A stretch of 64,000 nucleotides of DNA from Afipia birgiae 34632 (GTDB lineage Bacteria; Pseudomonadota; Alphaproteobacteria; Rhizobiales; Xanthobacteraceae). Positions within the stretch are counted from its first letter, which is position 1, and each line of letters opens with the position of its first letter. A program made the translations under genes and the position numbers. The notes under the pieces are model-generated. The model was not told the origin of the DNA and did not search any database. It saw only the letters and a program-made list of their open reading frames with translations. The stretch is from NCBI RefSeq assembly GCF_000308295.2, contig NZ_HG326654.1:491694-555693 (forward strand), in the 5' to 3' direction. This document shows, piece after piece, positions 50,875 through 58,505 of this stretch.

Positions 50875-51426
50875 TTATCTGAAAAACCACCGACATGCCC
50901 ATATGACCGGCGGCGCCATCAGAACAGCAATTGCGGCAAAAACGAATCCGGCCGCGACATTGAAGAGGCCGAATTTCCTGGCTGCGATGCGCGCGTTGAC
51001 CGATATCTGGACGCAGAGGTCATCAAGGTAGCGCTCGGTCACGCTATGCCCGTCTCCCGGCTTGTAGCGCTCGATGACTCGGTCATGAAATTGGCTAACG
51101 GGAATGGCGGCGATATGGCCCCAATAGAGCAGGCTTTTAGCATCGCCTTCCGGCTCATAGAACCGGGCGAGAACCTGCGGCACAAATGACAATATGCAGA
51201 CTAGGCCTCCGACGCCGAAAAGCGGCAGCGAGAGACTGAAGGCCACGTTGTACCCAAGGGGTAACGTGGCCTGACCGGTGAGCAGGTTGATGGCGCCTAT
51301 GATCCAAGCCGATGAGAAGGTGAGCAGAGCAGCATTTTTGGTTTCCGCGAATTTGACGAAATCGATCGTACGGGTGAGCTGGCTGGAAAGTATTTTTTCA
51401 AAGGCCTCTTCCTGGTCGTCACGCAT
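50875..51426 (-). CDS. Pycsar effector membrane protein (PycTM-like)
   Basis: 183-aa protein with three clear hydrophobic segments (about 36-54, 60-86 and 153-180). The N-terminal amphipathic part LSSQLTRTIDFVKFAETKNAALLTF is the hallmark start of the Pycsar effector transmembrane family (relatives: I-x-F/Y-A-D/E-T-K-x-A). In known Pycsar systems PycTM responds to a cyclic pyrimidine mononucleotide and disrupts the inner membrane, killing the infected cell. The gene follows the Fic gene by 2 bp on the same strand. The matching cyclase is 1.4 kb away, divergent. The family call is by motif and layout and is good but unverified. Confidence 0.8.
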   Translation of the reverse strand: MRDDQEEAFEKILSSQLTRTIDFVKFAETKNAALLTFSSAWIIGAINLLTGQATLPLGYNVAFSLSLPLFGVGGLVCILSFVPQVLARFYEPEGDAKSLLYWGHIAAIPVSQFHDRVIERYKPGDGHSVTERYLDDLCVQISVNARIAARKFGLFNVAAGFVFAAIAVLMAPPVIWACRWFFR

Positions 51427-51428
51427 CT

Positions 51429-52541
51429 CTATTCCTGTTGGTCCGTGAGAGAATAACTGGTGCTCCTGCCGCCAGCGGAGTCCTTTCTGAGGACTTGAAG
51501 GTCAATCAGCTCTTCAATATCGCGCGAGGCGGTGGCTTGCGAAACCTTGGCGATCTTGGCCCACTTCGATGATGTCAGCTTGCCTTCCAAGCCATCGAGC
51601 AGGCGGTTGAGAACCTTGCGCTGGCGTTCGTTGAGCGCAAGATCCGCGCACTTTTCCCAGAAATCGGCTTTGCGCAGCACGCTGCTGAGGATGTGATTTG
51701 CACCGTCAAACGCGCTGTCAAGGCAATCCAGAAACCACTCCAGCCAGTTCGTTATATCGAGCGAGCCTTTCTGGGTACGCTCGAGAACGGCGTAGTACTC
51801 GTTTCGCTCGCGTCGAATCTGAGCCGACATGCTGTAAAATCGCTGCGGGCTGTTTTCCGAGCGCGCGAGCGCCATGTCTGCGATTGCGCGCGCGATGCGC
51901 CCGTTGCCGTCTTCAAACGGGTGGATGGTGACAAACCAGAGATGTGCTATCGCGGCCCGCAGCACCGGATCGGTTTTGTCGGTGATGCCGTTAAACCAGA
52001 TGAGGAAACGCTGCATTTCAATTTTCAGACGGTCTGCGGACGGAGCTTCGAAGTGCACGACTTCGCGGCCGGCCGCACCCGAGACAACCTGCATGGGTCC
52101 GACCTCCGAGCGTCGCCATCCGCCAACCTTGATCTTTAGCATTCCGCTGCGGCCCGTCGGAAAGAGCGCCGCGTGCCAATCGAACAGGCGGTCTGCGGTC
52201 AGTGGATCGGTGAACTTCTCCGTCGCATCGAGCATGATCTCAACAATGCCCTCGACGCTCCGGTCGTGGCTGATCAGACCTGCGGTTTCAAGGCCGAGAC
52301 GCTGGGCGATCGACGATCGGACCTGCTCCCGGCTCAGGATTTCTCCTTCGATCTCGCTGGACTTGACGACTTCTTCCGTGAGCGATTCAAGCGAGGCTTC
52401 TGCGCGAAGGGTGAAGCCGAGCCGGTCCATTTGCCCAAGCAGGCGTCCCTGCTTGTGCCTGACGGCCGCCAACTGGTCACTGATCCGCTGAACGTTCCAG
52501 TTGAATCTGGGCCAGTCGGCAAGGGTGTGAATATAAGCCAT
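51429..52541 (-). CDS. Fic-domain protein with C-terminal winged helix
   Basis: 370-aa Fic protein (DUF4172 type N-terminus, MAYIHTLADWPRFNWN). Inhibitory-helix motif SSEIEG (61-66), matching (S/T)xxxE(G/N), class II autoinhibition. Fic motif HPFEDGNGR at 207-215, which has all catalytic residues for AMPylation. C-terminal HTH (KWAKIAKVSQATASRDIEELIDLQVLRKD, about 320-350). ATG 52541 is chosen because the frame upstream runs through a block of inverted repeats that looks like an operator. Co-transcribed with PycTM. It could be a self-repressing AMPylator that modifies another component of the locus; that is inference. Confidence 0.88.
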   Translation of the reverse strand: MAYIHTLADWPRFNWNVQRISDQLAAVRHKQGRLLGQMDRLGFTLRAEASLESLTEEVVKSSEIEGEILSREQVRSSIAQRLGLETAGLISHDRSVEGIVEIMLDATEKFTDPLTADRLFDWHAALFPTGRSGMLKIKVGGWRRSEVGPMQVVSGAAGREVVHFEAPSADRLKIEMQRFLIWFNGITDKTDPVLRAAIAHLWFVTIHPFEDGNGRIARAIADMALARSENSPQRFYSMSAQIRRERNEYYAVLERTQKGSLDITNWLEWFLDCLDSAFDGANHILSSVLRKADFWEKCADLALNERQRKVLNRLLDGLEGKLTSSKWAKIAKVSQATASRDIEELIDLQVLRKDSAGGRSTSYSLTDQQE

Positions 52542-52556
52542 AATCTCTGCGTCGTT

Positions 52557-52621
52557 TGATGAGATTATGGGTCCTAATCTCGTCAATCGCAAGCCTATCT
52601 CATCAAGGAATGACGAGATCA
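52557..52621. promoter_or_regulatory. Four-half-site operator between fic and the cyclase gene
   Basis: Four copies of an 11-bp element: TGATGAGATTA (52557-52567, forward), TAATCTCGTCA (52575-52585, reverse), CTATCTCATCA (52595-52605, reverse) and TGACGAGATCA (52611-52621, forward). They form two inverted pairs with 7- and 5-bp spacers. It sits just upstream of the fic start and 206 bp before the cyclase start. The winged helix at the C-terminus of Fic is the obvious candidate binder. Confidence 0.75.
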
Positions 52622-52826
52622 GCCCGAATATTCTTGTCACGCTCAGAAAAATAGGGGATATCGCGGAAAAGTTCGCTTGGCGGCTGTTGATTCAGTTCCC
52701 GATATGTTCTACCATCCCGCCCGACCAAAAACCGGGTTCCCGAAGCGGAACCTCAATATTACTATCGCCGGTTGAGCGGCTACGGCCCCTTCCGGTGCAT
52801 GGCGCCATCATTTCGAAGGAGACCCC

Positions 52827-54383
52827 ATGGCGGGCCGGAATTGGAATAAGGATCGGGCGACCAAGCGGATCGACGGCAAGATCGACGGGCTTCCGTTGAA
52901 GGACATCGAAATCAAGGACTACGTCCGCGATACCGACCTCACCAACCTGTCTGGGACGGTCGCCTATCGTGTGGATGGCGCGCATCTCTACGCGGACATC
53001 CTGAACCTGGCGGATATGCTCGCCGTCACCGACACCGAGGGCGAGACCTGCCACAAGCGCACGCTTCGCTTCCTCAATCTTCATTATCGTGCTGTCCACC
53101 GCATCATTTCGCGCGTGGACGCCCTCCTCGTCGACTTTCATAATCAGCGCCTGCATTCGGTCGTTGCGAAGCCTTACGACAATGAGGCGAAGCGCGTGCA
53201 CCGTGCGGTGGCAATCGGCCAGCTGATTATCGATGTGCTCGCGCAGACCGGCGAAGACGCGGACCACCCCGCAGCAAAGATGCGGGTCGGTATCGACACG
53301 GGGAAAGCGCTGGCGGTCAACAACGGGCGTCGCGGTCACCGTGAACCGCTTTTCCTCGGCGAGCCCGCAAACTATGCCGCCAAACGTTCCGGCGGCGGCA
53401 AATCGACCGGCATCTACCTCACCAACACCGCGCGCAAGGCCATCGGCCTTGCTGACGCGAGAAATGTCGACACGACAGCCCTGACGACGTCAGAAATCGA
53501 AACGAGCCAGAAAGAAGCCAAGCTCGACGTGACTGCTGACGAAATCGTAAAGGAGTGGAAAGAGGACCTGAAGAATAACCCGATCGCGGCATTCGAGTTC
53601 TCGGGTCACACCCCGCCGTATGCGTCGCTGGATATCGAAGCCTTGTCGGCGAAGAATTCACGCCGCCAGGATGCCTGCACCGTTTACGGCGACATCGACG
53701 GCTTCACCAAATACGTCGGCTCGAACATCGGCACGGATACCGGCGCCAAGAATGTCTTCCGCGCGCTGCATGTCCTCAGGTCGGAACTGGATGCGGTCCT
53801 GCATGAAGACTTCAAGGGCCGCAAGGTACGCTTCATCGGGGACTGCATTCACGGATTGCTTGTCGAGGGAACAGCGCAGACCACGGACATCGAGGAAACC
53901 ATCAGCAACATGACGCTCTGCGCGGCGGGCATGCGCAGCAGCTTTGATCTAGCGATCAGCCGCCTCAAGGCCAAGGGAACGGACGCAACGAGCCTTGGCC
54001 TCGCAATCGGTTTCGAGTTCGGCCCGATGAACGTCACGCGTCTCGGCATGAAGGGCGACCTGATCCGGTGCTCCGTGAGCCGCGGCGTGGTGGCAGCGGA
54101 AAAAGAACAGGCAGGCTGTAAGGGCACGGAAACGGCGATTGGCGAAGTCGCCTATTCCAAGGCGTCCAAACCGGTGCAGGATATCTTCGGCTCCGGACGT
54201 AAGCGTTCGGGATTGGATTACGACACGGCCGTCGATGAGATGTCGTCAAAGGGCGACAACGCCGCGCGCGCCGCTAAGGCGATGTCTGCCGGTTCGTTGC
54301 TGCAGCCGGCCTCGGCGGCAGCCCAGTCCTTGAACTTCCCGGACCGCAAGACAGGCCCTGCAGGCCCCGGCGGGTTCGCATAG
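52827..54383 (+). CDS. Class III nucleotidyl cyclase with two cyclase domains (PycC-like)
   Basis: 518-aa soluble protein. The N-terminal domain (about 50-205) has the first metal Asp in HLYADILNLADML (Asp57), no clear second metal Asp, and the transition-state Asn in LGEPANYAAK (Asn182). The C-terminal domain (about 280-430) has TVYGDIDGFTKYV (Asp289) and VRFIGDCIHG (Asp339) but Arg in place of the Asn. One composite active site between the domains is therefore likely, as in mammalian adenylyl cyclases. Tyr two residues before the first Asp replaces the usual Phe. With PycTM- and cNMP/TIR-type effectors alongside, production of cCMP or cUMP for defence is the likely role. AAGGAG lies before the ATG. 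The E2-E1 gene follows directly. Confidence 0.82.
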   Translation: MAGRNWNKDRATKRIDGKIDGLPLKDIEIKDYVRDTDLTNLSGTVAYRVDGAHLYADILNLADMLAVTDTEGETCHKRTLRFLNLHYRAVHRIISRVDALLVDFHNQRLHSVVAKPYDNEAKRVHRAVAIGQLIIDVLAQTGEDADHPAAKMRVGIDTGKALAVNNGRRGHREPLFLGEPANYAAKRSGGGKSTGIYLTNTARKAIGLADARNVDTTALTTSEIETSQKEAKLDVTADEIVKEWKEDLKNNPIAAFEFSGHTPPYASLDIEALSAKNSRRQDACTVYGDIDGFTKYVGSNIGTDTGAKNVFRALHVLRSELDAVLHEDFKGRKVRFIGDCIHGLLVEGTAQTTDIEETISNMTLCAAGMRSSFDLAISRLKAKGTDATSLGLAIGFEFGPMNVTRLGMKGDLIRCSVSRGVVAAEKEQAGCKGTETAIGEVAYSKASKPVQDIFGSGRKRSGLDYDTAVDEMSSKGDNAARAAKAMSAGSLLQPASAAAQSLNFPDRKTGPAGPGGFA

Positions 54384-54385
54384 TG

Positions 54386-55957
54386 ATGTGGTGGTACCTT
54401 TCCGATCTCTCCCGCTTCAAGCAGGAGCGATTGGCGGTGGAGGCTCTGGCCGCCAACAGTGCATGGATGACGCCGCTTGAAACGCGGCTGGACGATGAAA
54501 AACGGCTGATCCTTGACGTGGATATCAAGGTCGGAACGCGTACCTTCCCGGTTTTTCTGCGTTACCCTGCAAACTTTCCGCACACGCCGCCCTCGGTGTA
54601 TCCGCGCGGCGATGAATCGCTGTGGTCCAATCATCAGTTTGGTCCGGGCGGTGAACTCTGTCTCGAACACGGACCGGACACGTGGACGAGCGATACGGCC
54701 GGCGCGCGGGTTCTGGAGAGCGCGCACCGGTTGCTATCCAAGGAAAATCCGCCAAGCGGAAAGCCGCAGGCGGTACCCTCGCGGCACGAAGTGTCGGTGG
54801 GACAGCGATTCCGGACCACACATTCACGTCTTTTTCTAACCCGCGATCAGAGCGGCTTCCTTGCGGGGGTGCCTGTCCGCACCAAACTGAGCGCAAAAGT
54901 GTTGTTAGAATTTCGATCAGAATGCACCGTCTATTTCATCGATAAGGTGGATATGCCGGACGGCGAGCCTTGGCACAGCGCCGAAATACCGCGAACGCTT
55001 TCGGGGGAAAGCTTCGATAGATCGGCGAGTATTCTGAGAATTCACGAGCAATCCGCCCTGCCGCCATCTGCCGATATTACGGAATTCAAAGCCGCCGCGA
55101 TAGCGCTTGGTTTCGAGGGGACCGAACCGACGGTCATCATCCTGAAAGGCACCAGCGTCCACACGTACGTTGTTCTTGATACCGCGGTGCTGGCGGTAAC
55201 GACAATGCCGCTCGAACCGGAGGCACAGCGCCTAGACGAGGCACATGCGGCGCTGAAATCGAAGAGCGTCGCCATCGTCGGCTGCGGATCGGTCGGGAGT
55301 AAAATCGCGACGATGCTCGCGAGATCTGGCGTGTCTGATTTTTATCTGATCGATGACGATCTGCTTTTGCCAGGCAATCTTGTGCGCCATGACCTCGACT
55401 GGCGTGACATCGGAATGCACAAGGCCGACGCAGTCGCGCAGAAAATAAAGAACGTCAATCCGGCTGCACAGGTTCTCGTGCGCAGGATCCGCATGGCGGG
55501 CCAGGAATCGAGCGGCAGTGCGGATGCTGCCATGTCATCCCTTACAATCCGCGATCTGATCGTCGATGCAACTGCGAACGCCAACGTTTTCAATCTGGCC
55601 TCGGCTCTGGCGGTTTCTGCGCGCAAACCGATGGTGTGGGCCTTGGTATATGGCGGCGGGTTCGGCGGACTGGTCGCCCGGTATCGGCCGGAGATCGAGC
55701 CGCCACCTCCCATAATGCGGCGGGCGATCGAAAATTGGTTCGCGGAAAAAAACTACAAACCGAAGGTGGTCACGCGTGACTACGCCACCGGCGGCGACGG
55801 TCCTCCGCTTATCGCGGACGATGCCGATGTTACGAGTATCGCCGCGCCAGCGGCGCGAATGGTTATCGATACGCTGATCGGCCGCGATCCAAGTCATTTT
55901 CCCTTTTCGGCCTATGTTGTCGGATTGGCACAAGAGGCTGGCTTGTTCACGCAGTGA
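54386..55957 (+). CDS. E2-E1 ubiquitin-like conjugation fusion (Cap2-like)
   Basis: 523-aa protein. The N-terminal E2-like (UBC-fold) domain has FPVFLRYPANFPHTPPSVYP (54-73) and the putative catalytic Cys92 in GGELCLEHGPDTW. After a middle region, the ThiF/E1 domain starts at about 290 with VAIVGCGSVGSKIATMLARSG (ATP loop) and FYLIDDDLLLPGNLVRHDL. No Cys occurs after Cys300, so the usual E1 thioester cysteine is missing. In type II CBASS, Cap2 joins the cyclase C-terminus to a target, and Cap3 (JAB) reverses it; no JAB gene is present. ATG 54386 starts 2 bp after the cyclase stop; GTG 54383 is an alternative. The stop TGA is the first triplet of the following IS, so the C-terminus is probably truncated. 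Confidence 0.85.
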   Translation: MWWYLSDLSRFKQERLAVEALAANSAWMTPLETRLDDEKRLILDVDIKVGTRTFPVFLRYPANFPHTPPSVYPRGDESLWSNHQFGPGGELCLEHGPDTWTSDTAGARVLESAHRLLSKENPPSGKPQAVPSRHEVSVGQRFRTTHSRLFLTRDQSGFLAGVPVRTKLSAKVLLEFRSECTVYFIDKVDMPDGEPWHSAEIPRTLSGESFDRSASILRIHEQSALPPSADITEFKAAAIALGFEGTEPTVIILKGTSVHTYVVLDTAVLAVTTMPLEPEAQRLDEAHAALKSKSVAIVGCGSVGSKIATMLARSGVSDFYLIDDDLLLPGNLVRHDLDWRDIGMHKADAVAQKIKNVNPAAQVLVRRIRMAGQESSGSADAAMSSLTIRDLIVDATANANVFNLASALAVSARKPMVWALVYGGGFGGLVARYRPEIEPPPPIMRRAIENWFAEKNYKPKVVTRDYATGGDGPPLIADDADVTSIAAPAARMVIDTLIGRDPSHFPFSAYVVGLAQEAGLFTQ

Positions 55958-56019
55958 CCTGACCGGGCTTTTTTGGACCAAGCTTTGTGAGAAACTGAGC
56001 TTGGAAAGGAGCTTTGGTC

Positions 56020-56298
56020 ATGCCGAAGAAGAGGTTTAATGCGGAGCAGATCGTGGTGCTGCTGCGCCAGATTGAAGTATTGATGTCGCAGGGCAAGGCA
56101 GCGCCGGTGGCCTGTCGGGAAGCCGGAATTTCGCAGCAGAGTTATTATCGCTGGCGGAAGGAATACGGTGGCCTTGAGCTCGATCAGGCGAAGCGGATGA
56201 AGGATCTGGAGCGGGAGAATGTCCGCCTCAAGCGTCTCGTCGCCGATGTGTCGCTTGAGAAGCAGGTGCTCAAGGACGTTGCCTCGGGAAACTTATAA
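56020..56298 (+). CDS. IS3-family transposase OrfA
   Basis: 92-aa HTH protein ([59 protein letters not shown]). ATG 56020 has AAGGAG upstream. Near its end the heptamer G GGA AAC (56286-56292) is in phase for a -1 slip. The -1 frame is open from there into orfB, so an OrfAB fusion is expected. Confidence 0.92.
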   Translation: MPKKRFNAEQIVVLLRQIEVLMSQGKAAPVACREAGISQQSYYRWRKEYGGLELDQAKRMKDLERENVRLKRLVADVSLEKQVLKDVASGNL

Positions 56299-56321
56299 GC
56301 CCTGAGCGGCGACGGCAGGCG

Positions 56322-57158
56322 GTGGAGGGCATTCGAGGGAAGTATGGTCTCTCGGAACGCCAAGCCTGCCGGATCGTCGGCCAGCACCGCGGAACACAGC
56401 GATACACCACCATCGTTCGATCTGATGAGGATGCGTTGACGAGAGCGATTATCTCTCTTGCGTCCCAATATGGGCGATATGGCTATCGTCGGATCACGTC
56501 GCTGCTGGTCGATGCCGGCTGGCAGGTCGGGTGTGATCGGGTCCAGCGGATCTGGCGCCGTGAGGGGCTAAAAGTACCCAGCAAACAGCGACCGCGCGGC
56601 CGGCTGTGGCTCAACGACGGATCCTGCATCCGTTTGCGGCCGCAGCATCGTAACCATGTCTGGAGCTACGACTTCGTCGAGGCGCAGACCCATGATGGCC
56701 GTAAGCTCCGGCTCATGACGCTGATCGACGAGTTTACCAGGGAATGCCTGGCGATCAGGGTTGCACGTCGCATCAACAGCTTCGGCGTCATCGACACCAT
56801 GGCCGATGTGATGCTTGCTAAAGGCGTCCCTGAGCACATCCGGTCGGACAACGGCGCGGAGATGACGGCCAAGATCGTGCGCAGCTGGTTCGGAAAGCTC
56901 GGAGCAAAGACGCTCTACATTGCGCCCGGCAGCCCATGGGAAAACGGCTACTGCGAGTCCTTCAACGGCAAACTGCGCGACGAATGCCTGAACGGTGAAA
57001 TCTTTTACAGCCTAAAGGAGGCTACCGTCGTCATCGAGCAATGGCGCAAGCACTTCAACACGATCCGACCGCACTCATCTCTGAGCTACCGGCCGCCGGC
57101 ACCGCAAACATCGGCGCCGACACTGCAGCATCTGGATCGGAGCGCAGCGATGCAGTAG
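56322..57158 (+). CDS. IS3-family transposase OrfB (DDE integrase core)
   Basis: About 278 aa from a GTG, or longer as the frameshift product (the frame is open upstream as [12 protein letters not shown]). HTH-like [21 protein letters not shown], then the rve core with acidic residues in [22 protein letters not shown] and [17 protein letters not shown]. All three are present and the frame is intact, so the element may be active. Confidence 0.93.
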   Translation: MEGIRGKYGLSERQACRIVGQHRGTQRYTTIVRSDEDALTRAIISLASQYGRYGYRRITSLLVDAGWQVGCDRVQRIWRREGLKVPSKQRPRGRLWLNDGSCIRLRPQHRNHVWSYDFVEAQTHDGRKLRLMTLIDEFTRECLAIRVARRINSFGVIDTMADVMLAKGVPEHIRSDNGAEMTAKIVRSWFGKLGAKTLYIAPGSPWENGYCESFNGKLRDECLNGEIFYSLKEATVVIEQWRKHFNTIRPHSSLSYRPPAPQTSAPTLQHLDRSAAMQ

Positions 57159-57186
57159 TCTCTATCCAGCTGGTCCAAAATATCCG

Positions 57187-58134
57187 TCAGGTCATTGTGT
57201 CGCACGCAGGCGCGATCCGTGCGGGAATCGACGCTTCATCACCGTCGTCATACGGCACGAGGGTCAGACCCTGAAGATCGGAAGGGAGCTTGAGGCCCGC
57301 GACGCGCGGATGGACAAGAATGGTGCGGTAGCGCGACAGTTTTCCCATGAAGAGCCCGAGCTCGAACAGCACGTTGTCCCGCAATGTGGGCGCGCGCTGG
57401 CCACGGGATTCCGAAATATCGTCCGGCTCGGCGATAGCGACGGCAAAATCCGACTCGCTCACCTGCTTTTCCAGGGCTTCCAGCGGATAGCCACCGGCAA
57501 AGAACACGCCGTCATCCCAGACCGTACTGAACACATCCTTTTCAAGTCCGGCACGCAGGCTATGCGCCACCAGCCTCGCCTCGGATGACGAGATGATAAA
57601 GAGCTTCGGCGCTTCGTTGGGCGGGTAGATGGTCTTGTTGCGTTGATGGAGCCTGCGGGAAAGTTCTTGCGTAATGGGTAGCCATAGATCGGGAAATGCA
57701 GCGCCAATTTTCAGGAACGCCGCGCTCGACAGCTTGAGAACGACCATTTTTTCAAGCGCGGTCACTGTCGCAGAGCGCGGCAGCGAAGGCTCGATTGCTG
57801 CCATCTCGCCGACGTGCTCGCCAGCCGTGCGCGTGGCGATCTGGGCGCCATTGATGACAATGGCCACGGCGCCTGACAGCAAAAAGTAGATATCGGTGTC
57901 GGAGGCATGCTGGATGATGAGATTCATGCCCGAGTCGAATTCGAGAAGTTCACCGCCGTCTGCAATGGCCTCTGCGAGCTCGGAATCATTTCCCACCAGG
58001 GTCTGACGCCGCAGGACCGTGACAAGTCGCTGCCGATTCTCGGGTCCTTCGAACCTCTGCTTCACCGTAATTCCCAAGTTTAATTTTGAAATAGTTCGAA
58101 CTGATAATGAAAGCAGATTTTCTTTATCGGCCAT
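57187..58134 (-). CDS. Cyclic-nucleotide-binding/TIR-like effector (PycTIR-like)
   Basis: 315-aa protein. cNMP-binding domain at about 45-160 with the phosphate-binding cassette GEMAAIEPSLPRSATV (109-124; Glu110 and Arg120 in canonical places). TIR-like domain (PF10137 type) at about 175-310 with APKLFIISSSEA and NVLFELGLFMGKLSR, Glu258 being the likely NADase catalytic Glu. The pairing is that of Pycsar PycTIR effectors, which degrade NAD+ when cCMP or cUMP binds. The stop codon lies inside the inverted repeat of the IS (57194), so the last two or three residues are IS-derived and the native C-terminus is lost. Transcribed toward the cyclase/E2-E1 operon. Confidence 0.87.
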   Translation of the reverse strand: MADKENLLSLSVRTISKLNLGITVKQRFEGPENRQRLVTVLRRQTLVGNDSELAEAIADGGELLEFDSGMNLIIQHASDTDIYFLLSGAVAIVINGAQIATRTAGEHVGEMAAIEPSLPRSATVTALEKMVVLKLSSAAFLKIGAAFPDLWLPITQELSRRLHQRNKTIYPPNEAPKLFIISSSEARLVAHSLRAGLEKDVFSTVWDDGVFFAGGYPLEALEKQVSESDFAVAIAEPDDISESRGQRAPTLRDNVLFELGLFMGKLSRYRTILVHPRVAGLKLPSDLQGLTLVPYDDGDEASIPARIAPACDTMT

Positions 58135-58365
58135 TCACTTCAATTTGCAAACTTTCAATATTAGTCGTCGACTCGATAATTCAGCCACCGAAGCGCAGTT
58201 GAGACGGAAATTTGTCGCCCTTCTGGCCAGCACTCAGTGCGATCGAACCGGTCTCTGGCCCAACTCCTCTGAAAACGGGAATATTTTGTGAGAGGCTCGG
58301 AGAATACCGGCCGATTTCAGTCGGGTTGGCAGAAAATCGGTCCCTGCAGAGAATGCCCTAGCGCG
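58135..58365. other. Promoter region of the TIR effector gene and island edge
   Basis: About 230 bp between the TIR-effector start and the tRNA terminator. The part nearest the gene is A/T rich (58070-58180 region) and should hold its promoter. I see no repeat of the four-half-site operator found upstream of fic and no gene. Confidence 0.4.
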
Positions 58366-58387
58366 AAAAGCCCGCCATTGGCGGCCC
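58366..58387 (-). terminator. Terminator downstream of tRNA-Gln
   Basis: On the minus strand CCGCC, AAT, GGCGG with an outer G-C pair, followed by TTTT (58366-58369), about 45 bases after the tRNA 3' end. A short GC-rich hairpin with a T-run suited to tRNA termination. Confidence 0.75.
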
Positions 58388-58430
58388 TTTCTCTTAACTA
58401 ACAGAGAAATTCTCTCAATCGCGCACTGGA

Positions 58431-58505
58431 TGGCTGGGGCGGGAGGATTCGAACCTCCGCATGGGGGAATCAAAATCCCCTGCCTTACCACTTGGCGACG
58501 CCCCA
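58431..58505 (-). tRNA. tRNA-Gln (anticodon TTG), CCA encoded
   Basis: Minus-strand cloverleaf. Acceptor TGGGGCG (58505-58499) pairs with CGCCCCA (58441-58435), and discriminator G and CCA follow. The anticodon stem GGGGA/TCCCC encloses the loop TTTTGAT with anticodon TTG (Gln). T-arm GGAGG-TTCGAAT-CCTCC is perfect. The 3' end points toward the defence island at lower coordinates, the orientation expected if an element integrated at the tRNA 3' end. Confidence 0.95.

Larger units (their letters stand above)
55955..57194 (+). mobile_element. IS3-family insertion sequence, intact, within the defence locus
   Basis: 1240-bp element. The left end reads TGACCTGACCGG then TTTTGGACCA. The right end read inward from 57194 reads TGACCTGACGG then ATTTTGGACCA, so the terminal inverted repeats are about 25-30 bp with mismatches. 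Two genes in the IS3 arrangement fill it. No exact target duplication: the flanks are CACGCAG and TTGTGTC. Its ends provide the stop codons of both neighbouring convergent genes, pointing to a small deletion at the insertion. Confidence 0.88.

Noticed and set aside
50875-58134. Reading the defence cluster as a CBASS system because of the Cap2-like E2-E1 protein.
   Set aside because: No polymerase-beta-type CD-NTase (GS...DxD) and no CBASS effector such as a Cap4/Cap5 nuclease or phospholipase is encoded. The synthase is a class III cyclase and both effectors are of Pycsar type.
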